Assembly (NCBI RefSeq): GCF_900099935.1
Contig: NZ_FNEK01000037.1
Location: 1 to 46,045 of the forward strand
Source: Aliiruegeria lutimaris
GTDB taxonomy: Bacteria > Pseudomonadota > Alphaproteobacteria > Rhodobacterales > Rhodobacteraceae
Length of the DNA: 46,045 nt
Direction: 5' to 3'
The notes beneath the pieces are model-generated. The model was not told where the DNA came from and searched no databases. It worked only from the letters and a program-made list of their open reading frames with translations. How positions within the stretch are numbered: the stretch's first letter is position 1; each line of letters begins with the position of its first letter. Position numbers and translations under genes: made by a program. Shown here piece after piece: positions 9,170 through 16,849 of this stretch.

Positions 9170-11212
9170 GTGCGCCAAAGCTTTGATACCGCCGCGGAGA
9201 CCGCTCCGCGGCGGCTTTTCGTTTACAATGGCGGTTTCCTGAACCGGCGGATCCGGCGGATCCTGGAACTGTCGGGCTGGCAGGTGACAACCGGGCTGCC
9301 CGGACCGGAAGACTGGGTCGGCGTCTGGGGGCATAGCCCGACCGCCCATCGCGGCGAGGCCATCGCGGCGCGGCGCGGCGCCCGTATCCTGCGTGTCGAA
9401 GACGCCTTTCTGCGATCGATTCAACCCGGTCGCTCGGGCGAGGCACCCGCAGGATTGCAACTTGACCGCCAGGGCGTCCATTTCGATTCCAGCGTTCCAT
9501 CCGAACTCGAAGAGACCCTTGCCAAGGCCCCTCTGGATGAAACGGGACTGCTTGACCGCGCCCGCGCCTGCATGGCGCGCCTCAAGCAGCTTGAGATCAG
9601 CAAGTACAACAGCTTCCGGACAGATCTTGAACCACCTGCCCCGGGCTATGTGCTGGTGATCGACCAAACCCTTGGCGACGCGTCTATCCGCCATGCCGGG
9701 GCCTCTGAGACCAGTTTTCGGGAAATGCTGGCGGTCGCACAAATCGAACATCCCGGCCAGCGCATCCTGATCCGCGCCCATCCCGAGACGGCTGCCGGCT
9801 ACCGGCAGGGACATTTCGGACCCGAGCAGGCGCAGGGCATGGTCGAACTTTCCACCGAACCACATTCGCCCTGGAAATTGCTGGAGGGCGCGGTGGCTGT
9901 TTATACCGTCTCCTCGCAGCTCGGTTTCGAAGCCATCCTCGCCGGGCACCGTCCACGCGTCTTCGGCCAGCCATTCTATGCCGGATGGGGGCTGACCGAA
10001 GACGAAGCCCCCGTCGCGCGCCGCACGCGCAAGCTGACGCGCGCGCAGCTCTTTGCGGCAGCCATGATCCTCGCCCCGCGCTGGTATGATCCCTATAGAG
10101 ACAGTCTTTGCTCCCTCGAAGACGCCATTGACGGCTTGGAGGCCCGCATTCGTGCTTTTCGGGAAGACCGGAATGGGTATGTCGCCACCGGCATGCGGTT
10201 GTGGAAGCGGAACCATCTGCGCGCGTTTTTCGGCTCCAAGGGCGGGCTCGCCTTCGTCGAGGGACCGCGCGCGGTGGAACGGGCCCGGAAAACAGCACGG
10301 CCGCTGCTGTGCTGGGCGGGGCGTCTGGATGAAAAGACCGAAAGTCCGGCAGAAGCCAGCGGCGTTCCGGTGTTCCGGGTCGAAGACGGTTTCCTGCGCT
10401 CGCGCGGGCTCGGCGCCGAGTTGGTCCCGCCCCTGTCGCTCGTCCGCGATGACCTCGGCATCTATTACGACCCGACACGCGAAAACCGGCTCGAACGGCT
10501 CATTTCTGCATCTGCGGACCTGTCCGAGGCGGACCTGCAACGCGCCGAGCGCCTTCGCCAAAGGCTGATCCGCTCTGCCCTCTCGAAATACAATATCGGC
10601 AGCACCGCCCTGCCGGACCTGCCCGAAGGCCATCGCATTCTCGTCCCGGGACAGGTCGAGGACGACGCTTCGATCCGGCTGGGTTGCAACGAGACCAACA
10701 GTAACATGGGCTTGCTCAAGGCGGCCCGCGCCGCCAATCCGGACGCAGTGCTGCTCTACAAGCCTCATCCCGATGTCGAAGCAGGCCTGCGCAAGGGCGC
10801 GATTGCCGAGGAGGACCTCCGCGGGCTGGCCGATTGCGTGCTGCGCGAGACGGATCCGATGGCCCTGCTCCCGGTGGTGGACGAGGTCTGGACCCTGACC
10901 TCGCTCCTCGGCTTCGAGGCACTTCTGCGGGAATTACCGGTCACCTGCCTCGGCGCGCCCTTCTATGCCGGTTGGGGCCTGACGCGTGACCTCGGCCCGG
11001 TGCCGGCCCGCCGCGTGGCCCGGCCGAACCTGTCCGGCCTGACGCACGCGACGCTGATCGGCTATCCGCGCTATCGCGACCCGGTGTCTGGCCAGGCTTG
11101 TCCCGTGGAAGTGGTCGTCGAGCGGCTCGAGGCAGGGTTTTCACCACATCCACACCGCTTGTTGTCGAAAATCCAGGGGCTTCTGGCGAGCCGAACGACC
11201 TTCTGGCGCTGA
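9170..11212 (+). CDS. kpsC: Capsule polysaccharide transferase KpsC/LipA-like, two-domain
   Basis: KpsC is a dual Kdo transferase that builds the poly-Kdo linker between phospholipid and capsule. The 680-residue protein shows an internal duplication. RVEDAFLRS and SKYN in the first half recur as RVEDGFLRSRGLG and SKYN in the second, and PFYAGWGLT occurs near the end of both halves. That is the expected two-transferase layout. The start is GTG 9170 with AGGA eight bases upstream, and the conserved family start RRLFVYNGGFL follows about 14 residues in. A perfect 10-bp hairpin followed by TTTT lies within the first codons (separate entry). It ends four bases from the convergent ribD. Confidence 0.93.
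   Translation: MRQSFDTAAETAPRRLFVYNGGFLNRRIRRILELSGWQVTTGLPGPEDWVGVWGHSPTAHRGEAIAARRGARILRVEDAFLRSIQPGRSGEAPAGLQLDRQGVHFDSSVPSELEETLAKAPLDETGLLDRARACMARLKQLEISKYNSFRTDLEPPAPGYVLVIDQTLGDASIRHAGASETSFREMLAVAQIEHPGQRILIRAHPETAAGYRQGHFGPEQAQGMVELSTEPHSPWKLLEGAVAVYTVSSQLGFEAILAGHRPRVFGQPFYAGWGLTEDEAPVARRTRKLTRAQLFAAAMILAPRWYDPYRDSLCSLEDAIDGLEARIRAFREDRNGYVATGMRLWKRNHLRAFFGSKGGLAFVEGPRAVERARKTARPLLCWAGRLDEKTESPAEASGVPVFRVEDGFLRSRGLGAELVPPLSLVRDDLGIYYDPTRENRLERLISASADLSEADLQRAERLRQRLIRSALSKYNIGSTALPDLPEGHRILVPGQVEDDASIRLGCNETNSNMGLLKAARAANPDAVLLYKPHPDVEAGLRKGAIAEEDLRGLADCVLRETDPMALLPVVDEVWTLTSLLGFEALLRELPVTCLGAPFYAGWGLTRDLGPVPARRVARPNLSGLTHATLIGYPRYRDPVSGQACPVEVVVERLEAGFSPHPHRLLSKIQGLLASRTTFWR
9189..9219 (+). 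terminator. Terminator-like hairpin inside the 5' end of kpsC
   Basis: CCGCCGCGGA (9189-9198) and TCCGCGGCGG (9205-9214) form a perfect 10-bp stem with a six-base loop, followed by CTTTTCGTTT. This has the form of an intrinsic terminator, yet it begins 19 bases into the kpsC coding frame, around codons 7-17. It may end most transcripts of the OPX gene and so attenuate kpsC, or hide the kpsC start region. The structure is seen; the regulatory role is inferred. Confidence 0.5.
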
Positions 11213-11216
11213 GCGC

Positions 11217-12329
11217 TCAGCCCCGCTCTGGACGCCAGACCGCCATGACATCCGGCCCCACGGCCCGCAGGCGATCCAGCCGGAAGCGCGGCGCCTGCGC
11301 CAACGCGTCGATCCCCATCGCGCCCAGCCCGGGCAACCCTTCGGCGCCAAGGCCCAGGCCAGCAGTGAAGGTCACGAGTTCATCCACCAACCCGGCATTC
11401 AGCAGGGATCCGGCCAGCGATCCGCCGCCCTCGCAGAAAACCCGCGTCAGCCCGGCCTTGCCCAACTCGGCCAGCATCGCCTCGGGCTCCAACTGCCGCC
11501 CCTGATGAACCGGCACCGAAACCAGCCGTGCCCCCTGCGCCGCCCACGGGGCTTTCCGGGCCTCCTTCGCGTCCTGCCCGTGGCAGAGCCAGACGGGTGC
11601 GGCATCGATCTCGTTGAACAGGCGGCTATCGGTCGGAATGTCGAGACGGCGCGAGGCCACGATCCGCACGGGTTGATGCGCCACGCCCAGCCCGCGCACC
11701 GTCAGCGAGGGATCATCTGCCCGCGCCGTGCCCGCCCCCACCAGAACGGCGTCATGGCAGGCGCGCATGCCGTGCACCATGCGCCGCGCCGCGGGGCCCG
11801 TTATCCACTGGCTTTCGCCCGTTGCAGTCGCGATCCGGCCATCGAAGGAGCTTGCGAGCTTCAGCGTCACGAAGGGGCGCCCGCGCGTGACGCGCTTCAG
11901 GAAGCCTTCATTCGCGCATCGTGCGTCTGCTTCCAGAACGCCCGTCACAACGTCGATCCCCGCACCGCGCAGAATGGCGTGACCGCCGCCTGCCACACGC
12001 GGATCGGGATCGGTCATGGCCGAGACAACCCGCGCCACACCGGCAGAAACCAGCGCCTCGGCACAGGGCGGTGTCTTGCCGTGATGGGCGCAGGGTTCGA
12101 GCGAGACATAGGCGGTGGCACCGCGCGCGGCCGAGCCGGCCTGTGCCAGCGCCTCGGTCTCGGCATGGGGGCGACCGCCCGGCCGGGTCCAACCCCGGCC
12201 AACCACGTGCCCGTCCTTGACGATCACACAGCCAACAGCCGGATTGGGCCAGACACGCCCCAAGCCGCGACGCCCGAGAGCGATTGCATGCGCCATGTAG
12301 CGGCTGTCGGCCTCGGCCGGGTCATTCAC
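11217..12329 (-). CDS. ribD: Bifunctional riboflavin deaminase/reductase RibD
   Basis: Carries out the second and third steps of riboflavin synthesis, deaminating and then reducing the pyrimidine intermediate derived from GTP. The 370-residue protein has an N-terminal cytidine-deaminase-like domain with zinc ligands His55 and Cys80/Cys89 and catalytic Glu57 ([17 protein letters not shown]). The C-terminal reductase domain includes [14 protein letters not shown] and [13 protein letters not shown]. The start ATG overlaps the nrdR stop (ATGA), indicating translational coupling in an nrdR-ribD operon. It converges on kpsC with a four-base gap, and both stop codons sit inside a 14-bp palindrome (11208-11221). 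Confidence 0.96.
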   Translation of the reverse strand: MNDPAEADSRYMAHAIALGRRGLGRVWPNPAVGCVIVKDGHVVGRGWTRPGGRPHAETEALAQAGSAARGATAYVSLEPCAHHGKTPPCAEALVSAGVARVVSAMTDPDPRVAGGGHAILRGAGIDVVTGVLEADARCANEGFLKRVTRGRPFVTLKLASSFDGRIATATGESQWITGPAARRMVHGMRACHDAVLVGAGTARADDPSLTVRGLGVAHQPVRIVASRRLDIPTDSRLFNEIDAAPVWLCHGQDAKEARKAPWAAQGARLVSVPVHQGRQLEPEAMLAELGKAGLTRVFCEGGGSLAGSLLNAGLVDELVTFTAGLGLGAEGLPGLGAMGIDALAQAPRFRLDRLRAVGPDVMAVWRPERG

Positions 12330-12793
12330 TCCGTAGAGGTCTCCCCGGGCCGCAACTCGCTGACGAACTTGTCGAAATCGTCCGCCGCCTGGAAATTCTT
12401 GTAAACGCTGGCGAAGCGGACATAAGCGACGGTGTCGATCCGGGCGAGCGTTTCCATCACGATCTCGCCGATGATCTTGGAGTCGATATCCGTCTCACCC
12501 ATGCTTTCGAGCCGGCGGACTATACCAGAGATCATCTGATCGATCCGGTCGGGTTCGAGCGGGCGTTTCTGAAGGGCAATCCGTACCGAGCGTTCGAGCT
12601 TGTCCCGATCGAAATCCTCACGCCGACCGTTGGATTTGATCACCACCAGATCACGCAACTGAACCCGTTCATAGGTCGTGAATCGCCCACCACAGGCCGG
12701 ACAGAACCGCCGCCTGCGAATGGCAACGTGGTCCTCGGCCGGACGGGAATCCTTCACCTGTGTATCGACATTTCCGCAAAACGGGCATCGCAT
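12326..12793 (-). CDS. nrdR: Transcriptional repressor NrdR
   Basis: Zinc- and nucleotide-binding repressor of ribonucleotide reductase genes. The 155-residue length is typical. The protein has a four-cysteine zinc ribbon (Cys3, Cys6, Cys31, Cys34) followed by an ATP-cone domain ([17 protein letters not shown] onward). I start at 12793 because MRCPFCG is the standard N-terminus and AGGGGG precedes it, although the frame is open 17 codons further. It is translationally coupled to ribD. About 90 bases upstream lies TTATCCACA, a perfect DnaA-box consensus. Confidence 0.96.
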   Translation of the reverse strand: MRCPFCGNVDTQVKDSRPAEDHVAIRRRRFCPACGGRFTTYERVQLRDLVVIKSNGRREDFDRDKLERSVRIALQKRPLEPDRIDQMISGIVRRLESMGETDIDSKIIGEIVMETLARIDTVAYVRFASVYKNFQAADDFDKFVSELRPGETSTE

Positions 12794-12881
12794 GCGTGTC
12801 CCCCTTAAAACTGCCCCTTGGGGTGCAACCCCTTCTTGTTGCAATGACTATAGGGCAGCCTCGACAGCTTGGGTAGAGGAT

Positions 12882-12890
12882 TTATCCACA
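12882..12890 (+). promoter_or_regulatory. Single DnaA-box consensus upstream of nrdR
   Basis: TTATCCACA matches the strong DnaA box exactly. It lies between the start of nrdR and the 3' end of the YjbQ gene. DnaA is known to regulate nrd genes in some bacteria, but a single nonamer can arise by chance, so a role is inference only. Confidence 0.3.
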
Positions 12891-12931
12891 TACCCTATAT
12901 GGCCCTATCCGGGTGTTGCGAGATTGATTCG

Positions 12932-13348
12932 TCAGGAAAAATGCAGAGCAACCTGGCGCCGGTGCGGACGGTGGCGATGCTCGAAGAGATAGACCCCCTG
13001 CCAGGTTCCCAGCATCATCTGGCCATCCTGCACGGGAATGCCCAGCGTCACCGGCAGCAGGGACGCCTTGATATGGGCCGGCATATCGTCCGGCCCTTCA
13101 TAGGTATGGCACAGGTAATCCATGGATGGGTCGGTCGCCGGTGGCACGAGGCGTTCCAGAAAGGCCTGCAGGTCCGTCTGAACCTCCGGATCGGCATTCT
13201 CCTGGATCAGCAGAGAGGCGGAGGTGTGACGGACCATCAGCGTCAGCAACCCATCCCCGGCACCGATCTGCTGAAGCCAGGCAATCAGGTCGGTGGTAAA
13301 CTCGTAGAGCCCCGCGCCGACGGTATCGAGTTCAAGGATCTCGGGCAT
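12932..13348 (-). CDS. YjbQ family protein (UPF0047)
   Basis: Small 138-residue cytoplasmic protein of the YjbQ/UPF0047 family. E. coli YjbQ has weak thiamine-phosphate synthase activity in vitro, but the physiological role is unsettled. The family motifs are present: RHTSASLLIQENADP in the middle and HTYEGPDDMPAHIK, followed by LGTWQGVYLFEHR near the C-terminus. The start at 13348 gives the usual length and N-terminus (MPEILELDT); the frame is open further upstream through the preceding gene. That gene stops one base before this start, so the two are probably cotranscribed. Confidence 0.92.
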   Translation of the reverse strand: MPEILELDTVGAGLYEFTTDLIAWLQQIGAGDGLLTLMVRHTSASLLIQENADPEVQTDLQAFLERLVPPATDPSMDYLCHTYEGPDDMPAHIKASLLPVTLGIPVQDGQMMLGTWQGVYLFEHRHRPHRRQVALHFS

Positions 13349-13349
13349 C

Positions 13350-13796
13350 CTAGAGAAGTCCCCGCTTCCGGAAATCCTGAAGGCTCTTACGGCAAAAAGA
13401 AGAGCCATGCGCCGCGCTCAGATGATAGCCTGGTTTGCTGATGGAGACGGAATACCCCTTCTCCTTGTCGCTCAGATCCGGGATGTTGTCATATTTGACG
13501 TAGGAGAAGAGTACGGAGTGCCGGCCCTTGCGGGCCTGGCTTGGCCCGAGGCCACGCACGACATAAATCCGGGTCGTATTATGCTCGCGCAAGCCGTAGC
13601 GCACGAACTCTCCTGCCGCGCACCAATAATCGGAAGGCCCCGCTGTCGCCTTCTGGAACACCTCGAAATAGCCGGCCCGCGTCGGGTTCGGGGCGGCTTT
13701 CATCCAGTTACGGGCCACGAAATCCGCCGAGGCCGACGAGGCGAAGAATGTTGCGCAGAGCAAAAGGAGACTTGGCAGGAATACAGACCGACGCAT
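13350..13796 (-). CDS. Secreted protein of unknown function (paralogue 2)
   Basis: Predicted exported protein of 148 residues with an N-terminal signal peptide (positive MRR, hydrophobic LLLLCATFFASSASA, cleavage near residue 24). I do not recognise the family. It is clearly paralogous to the adjacent upstream gene: both share a core with WCAAGEF or FCAAGEF, a charged strand region, and a second cysteine near the C-terminus (FCRKS here). The two conserved cysteines could form a disulphide in the periplasm. AGGG lies six bases before the ATG. It is eight bases behind its paralogue and one base before the YjbQ gene, suggesting a three-gene operon. Confidence 0.75.
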   Translation of the reverse strand: MRRSVFLPSLLLLCATFFASSASADFVARNWMKAAPNPTRAGYFEVFQKATAGPSDYWCAAGEFVRYGLREHNTTRIYVVRGLGPSQARKGRHSVLFSYVKYDNIPDLSDKEKGYSVSISKPGYHLSAAHGSSFCRKSLQDFRKRGLL

Positions 13797-13804
13797 GGCG
13801 CACC

Positions 13805-14233
13805 CTAATCGTCCAGAACGGTATTGATCCTTGCCCGCCCGCAGAGCGCGGCCGAGTGACCGACGCTTATGCTCTGGCCGACGCGTGGTCCGCCGACATG
13901 GAGAAAATCTTCCCCCTGCCCAGCAGGAGCGTTCAATTCGAAAGCAACCGCCAACCGGTTCGCGCGATACTGGCTCCGGTCACGCACACCGGTGACAACA
14001 AGCCGATCAGAGTTCCGTGCGTTCAGCCAGCGTTTGGCGAATTCGCCGGCAGCACAGAAATAATCCACCTTGCCAGACCCAGCTTGCGTCAGGACCTCGA
14101 AATTGGAACTGGAACCGACGGCCACGAGACCGCTGCTGGTGGCCAACCGGTGCACGGTCTGTGCCGATGCCGGAAGCGCCGAAACGCCAGCAACCACGCA
14201 GATGGCAGCGAGGATTTTCCCAGATTTTTGCAT
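13805..14233 (-). CDS. Secreted protein of unknown function (paralogue 1)
   Basis: Exported protein of 142 residues with a signal peptide ending near ALPASAQ. It shares with its downstream neighbour the motif DYFCAAGEFAKRWL, followed by a strand-rich stretch with a conserved VxGxxxRSQYRA-like pattern, and a second cysteine in the final quarter (SAALCGRAR). I recognise no established function. The first in-frame ATG (14242) has GGAG directly abutting it, whereas the ATG at 14233 has the same GGAG nine bases away, so 14233 is chosen. It is the first gene of the presumed operon with paralogue 2 and the YjbQ gene. Confidence 0.75.
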   Translation of the reverse strand: MQKSGKILAAICVVAGVSALPASAQTVHRLATSSGLVAVGSSSNFEVLTQAGSGKVDYFCAAGEFAKRWLNARNSDRLVVTGVRDRSQYRANRLAVAFELNAPAGQGEDFLHVGGPRVGQSISVGHSAALCGRARINTVLDD

Positions 14234-14434
14234 CGAACCCATCTCCGATCATCGCGGCGGCCAGACGTAACGGCCCGGCACCCGGAGCCGCACCCCGTCA
14301 GGGTCACGAACGCGCCGCCATTCCGCTCCTGTCTGACAGTATCGGAAGGCCACTGCAACTGAGCAGAGTTCACATTTTCAAGCGGAATCATGCAGCCGCA
14401 GATTGAGGACCGTCGCGGCTGCACGGCACGGAAT

Positions 14435-14707
14435 TCAGTCGAAAAGCCGCTCGCCTCTCTCGTCGATCATTTGCTTGGCCTTGGACGCGGAAATCTCGGC
14501 TGCCTGCACGGGATCGGTGCAGACATCGGCCCGGATCAGCGTATGGCTGCGGGTTTCGCCGCCCACTTCCTTCTCGATGCGGGCGGACACCCGGAAGCCG
14601 TTCGCTTCCTTGATGGGCTCCACGAAGATCGCGAAGCCCTTGTAGCTTTCCGGCTCGACCTGCGGCTTGCTGCCGCCGCCACCGAACAGACGCGAAAGAA
14701 GCGACAT
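14435..14707 (-). CDS. HlyU family protein
   Basis: Small 90-residue protein matching the HlyU family (N-terminal MSLLSRLFGGG, then YKGFAIFVEPIKEANGFRVSARIEKEVGG and a C-terminal KAKQMIDERGERLF). Vibrio HlyU is a haemolysin regulator of ArsR type; the short alphaproteobacterial proteins annotated HlyU are a different domain with no firm function. It starts 12 bp after the rpoD stop, behind a GGGGG-rich ribosome binding site, so it is likely the last gene of a dnaG-rpoD transcript. Confidence 0.8.
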   Translation of the reverse strand: MSLLSRLFGGGGSKPQVEPESYKGFAIFVEPIKEANGFRVSARIEKEVGGETRSHTLIRADVCTDPVQAAEISASKAKQMIDERGERLFD

Positions 14708-14719
14708 GGCCCCGCCCCC

Positions 14720-16723
14720 TTACTGGTCCAGGAAGGAGCGCAGCTTGCGCGAGCGGCTCGGATGCTTGAGCTTCCGGAGCGCCTTGGCCTCGATCTGCCG
14801 GATCCGTTCGCGGGTCACGCTGAACTGCTGGCCAACCTCTTCCAGCGTGTGGTCGGTATTCATACCGATGCCGAAGCGCATCCGCAGAACCCGCTCCTCG
14901 CGCGGCGTGAGCGAGGCCAGAACCCGCGTCGTCGTCTCCTTCAGGTTCTCCTGAATGGCGGAGTCCAGCGGCAGGACGGCGTTCTTGTCCTCGATGAAAT
15001 CGCCAAGCTGGCTGTCCTCCTCGTCGCCGATCGGCGTTTCGAGGGAGATCGGTTCCTTGGCGATCTTCATCACCTTGCGAACCTTTTCCAGCGGCATCTG
15101 CAGCTTTTCCGCCAATTCTTCCGGCGTCGGCTCGCGGCCGATCTCGTGCAGCATCTGGCGACCGGTCCGGACCAGCTTGTTGATCGTTTCGATCATATGC
15201 ACCGGGATACGGATCGTGCGCGCCTGGTCGGCAATCGAGCGGGTGATGGCCTGACGGATCCACCATGTCGCGTAAGTCGAGAACTTGTAGCCGCGGCGGT
15301 ACTCGAATTTGTCAACGGCCTTCATCAGGCCGATATTGCCTTCCTGGATCAGGTCCAGGAATTGCAGGCCGCGGTTGGTGTATTTCTTGGCAATCGAGAT
15401 CACGAGCCGCAGGTTTGCCTCGACCATTTCCTTCTTGGCCTGGCGGGCTTCCTTCTCGCCTTTTTGCACCTGCTGAACGATGCGGCGGAATTCCGGGATA
15501 TCCACACCGACATAGGTGCCGACCTGCGCCATCTCGGCCCGCAGTTCTTCGATCTTGTCCGAGGAGCGCTCGAACAGCGCTGCCCAGCCGCGACCGGGCT
15601 TTTCGGCCATCCGGTCCATCCAGGTCGGATCCAGTTCGTAGCCCTTGTAGGCCTCGATGAATTCCCGGCGGTTGATGCGGGCCTGGTCGGCCAGCTTCAC
15701 CATGTTGGAATCGATGGACATGATCTTGCGGTTGATGCCGTAGAGCTGGTCCACCAGCGCTTCGATCCGGTTGTTGTGCAGGTGAAGCTCGTTCACCAAC
15801 TCGACGATCTCGGCACGCAGCTTCTGGTAGGTGGCTTCCTCGGTGGTCGAGAAGGAGCCATCCTCGTTCAGCGTCGCCGACATCCGCGCGTCCTGCATCT
15901 CCTCCAGGTCAGTGAAGTCGCGGGCAATACGGTCGAGGATGTCGAGCACTCTTGGCTTGAGCGCGGCCTCCATCGCGGCGAGCGACATGTTGGCCTGTTC
16001 GTCCTCGTCCTCGTCATCGTCAGTCTTGATGACATTGCCGTCCGCGTCGTATTCCGGCTCGTCCGACTTCGTCTCCGAGCCGCTCGCGTCGACGTTCAGG
16101 TTCTCGACAACCGGCGCTTCGTCGGCGTCTTCCTCCAAACCACGGCCGAAGGTCGTTTCCAGATCGATCACGTCGCGCAGCAGGATCTCCTCGGAGAGAA
16201 GTTCCTCGCGCCAGATCGTGATGGCCTGAAAGGTCAGCGGGCTCTCGCAGAGCCCGGCGATCATCGTGTTGCGACCTGCCTCGATACGCTTGGCAATCGC
16301 GATCTCGCCTTCGCGCGACAGAAGCTCCACCGAGCCCATCTCGCGCAGGTACATGCGCACCGGATCATCGGTGCGGTCGAGCTTTTCGGTCTCGCTCGTG
16401 GCGACGGCCACTTCGCGCGAACTCGAGGTTTCGACGACCTCGGTCGAGCCGCTCTTCTTGTTGCCGTCCGAGGAGTCATCATCCTCGGCTTCCTCGCCCT
16501 CGATGACATTGATGCCCATCTCGGAGAGCATCGACATCACGTCCTCGATCTGTTCCGAGGAAACCTGGTCCGGCGGCAACACCTGGTTGAGCTGGTCATA
16601 GGTGATGTATCCACGCTCACGCGCTTCTGCGATCATCTTCTTGACCGCGGTCTGGCTCATGTCGAGCGATACTTCCTGCTCACCATCATCTGGCTTGCGG
16701 TCTTCGGTGTCCTTGGCGGCCAT
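14720..16723 (-). CDS. rpoD: RNA polymerase primary sigma factor RpoD (sigma-70)
   Basis: Housekeeping sigma factor that directs RNA polymerase to -35/-10 promoters. The 667-residue protein has region 1.1 at the N-terminus, an acidic linker, and a large non-conserved insert typical of group 1 proteobacterial sigmas. Region 2 carries [19 protein letters not shown] and [20 protein letters not shown], region 3 follows, and the region 4 helix-turn-helix is [25 protein letters not shown] lies six bases before the ATG. It lies downstream of dnaG on the same strand, preserving the dnaG-rpoD pair of the macromolecular synthesis operon without rpsU. Confidence 0.98.
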   Translation of the reverse strand: MAAKDTEDRKPDDGEQEVSLDMSQTAVKKMIAEARERGYITYDQLNQVLPPDQVSSEQIEDVMSMLSEMGINVIEGEEAEDDDSSDGNKKSGSTEVVETSSSREVAVATSETEKLDRTDDPVRMYLREMGSVELLSREGEIAIAKRIEAGRNTMIAGLCESPLTFQAITIWREELLSEEILLRDVIDLETTFGRGLEEDADEAPVVENLNVDASGSETKSDEPEYDADGNVIKTDDDEDEDEQANMSLAAMEAALKPRVLDILDRIARDFTDLEEMQDARMSATLNEDGSFSTTEEATYQKLRAEIVELVNELHLHNNRIEALVDQLYGINRKIMSIDSNMVKLADQARINRREFIEAYKGYELDPTWMDRMAEKPGRGWAALFERSSDKIEELRAEMAQVGTYVGVDIPEFRRIVQQVQKGEKEARQAKKEMVEANLRLVISIAKKYTNRGLQFLDLIQEGNIGLMKAVDKFEYRRGYKFSTYATWWIRQAITRSIADQARTIRIPVHMIETINKLVRTGRQMLHEIGREPTPEELAEKLQMPLEKVRKVMKIAKEPISLETPIGDEEDSQLGDFIEDKNAVLPLDSAIQENLKETTTRVLASLTPREERVLRMRFGIGMNTDHTLEEVGQQFSVTRERIRQIEAKALRKLKHPSRSRKLRSFLDQ

Positions 16724-16849
16724 CTAGAACTCCTGTCTCGCGGGCGGGTGATTCGTCGCGATTCGAATCATTCCGAATCATTAGCGCTCAAAACGCCGAT
16801 TTCCACCGGCATATCTATCCGGGGGCAGAATGGAAAGCCCGCCCCGTCT

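Noticed and set aside
12841-12931. NrdR boxes upstream of nrdR
   Set aside because: CCCTATATGG resembles part of an NrdR box, but no pair of 16-bp boxes at the right spacing is present.
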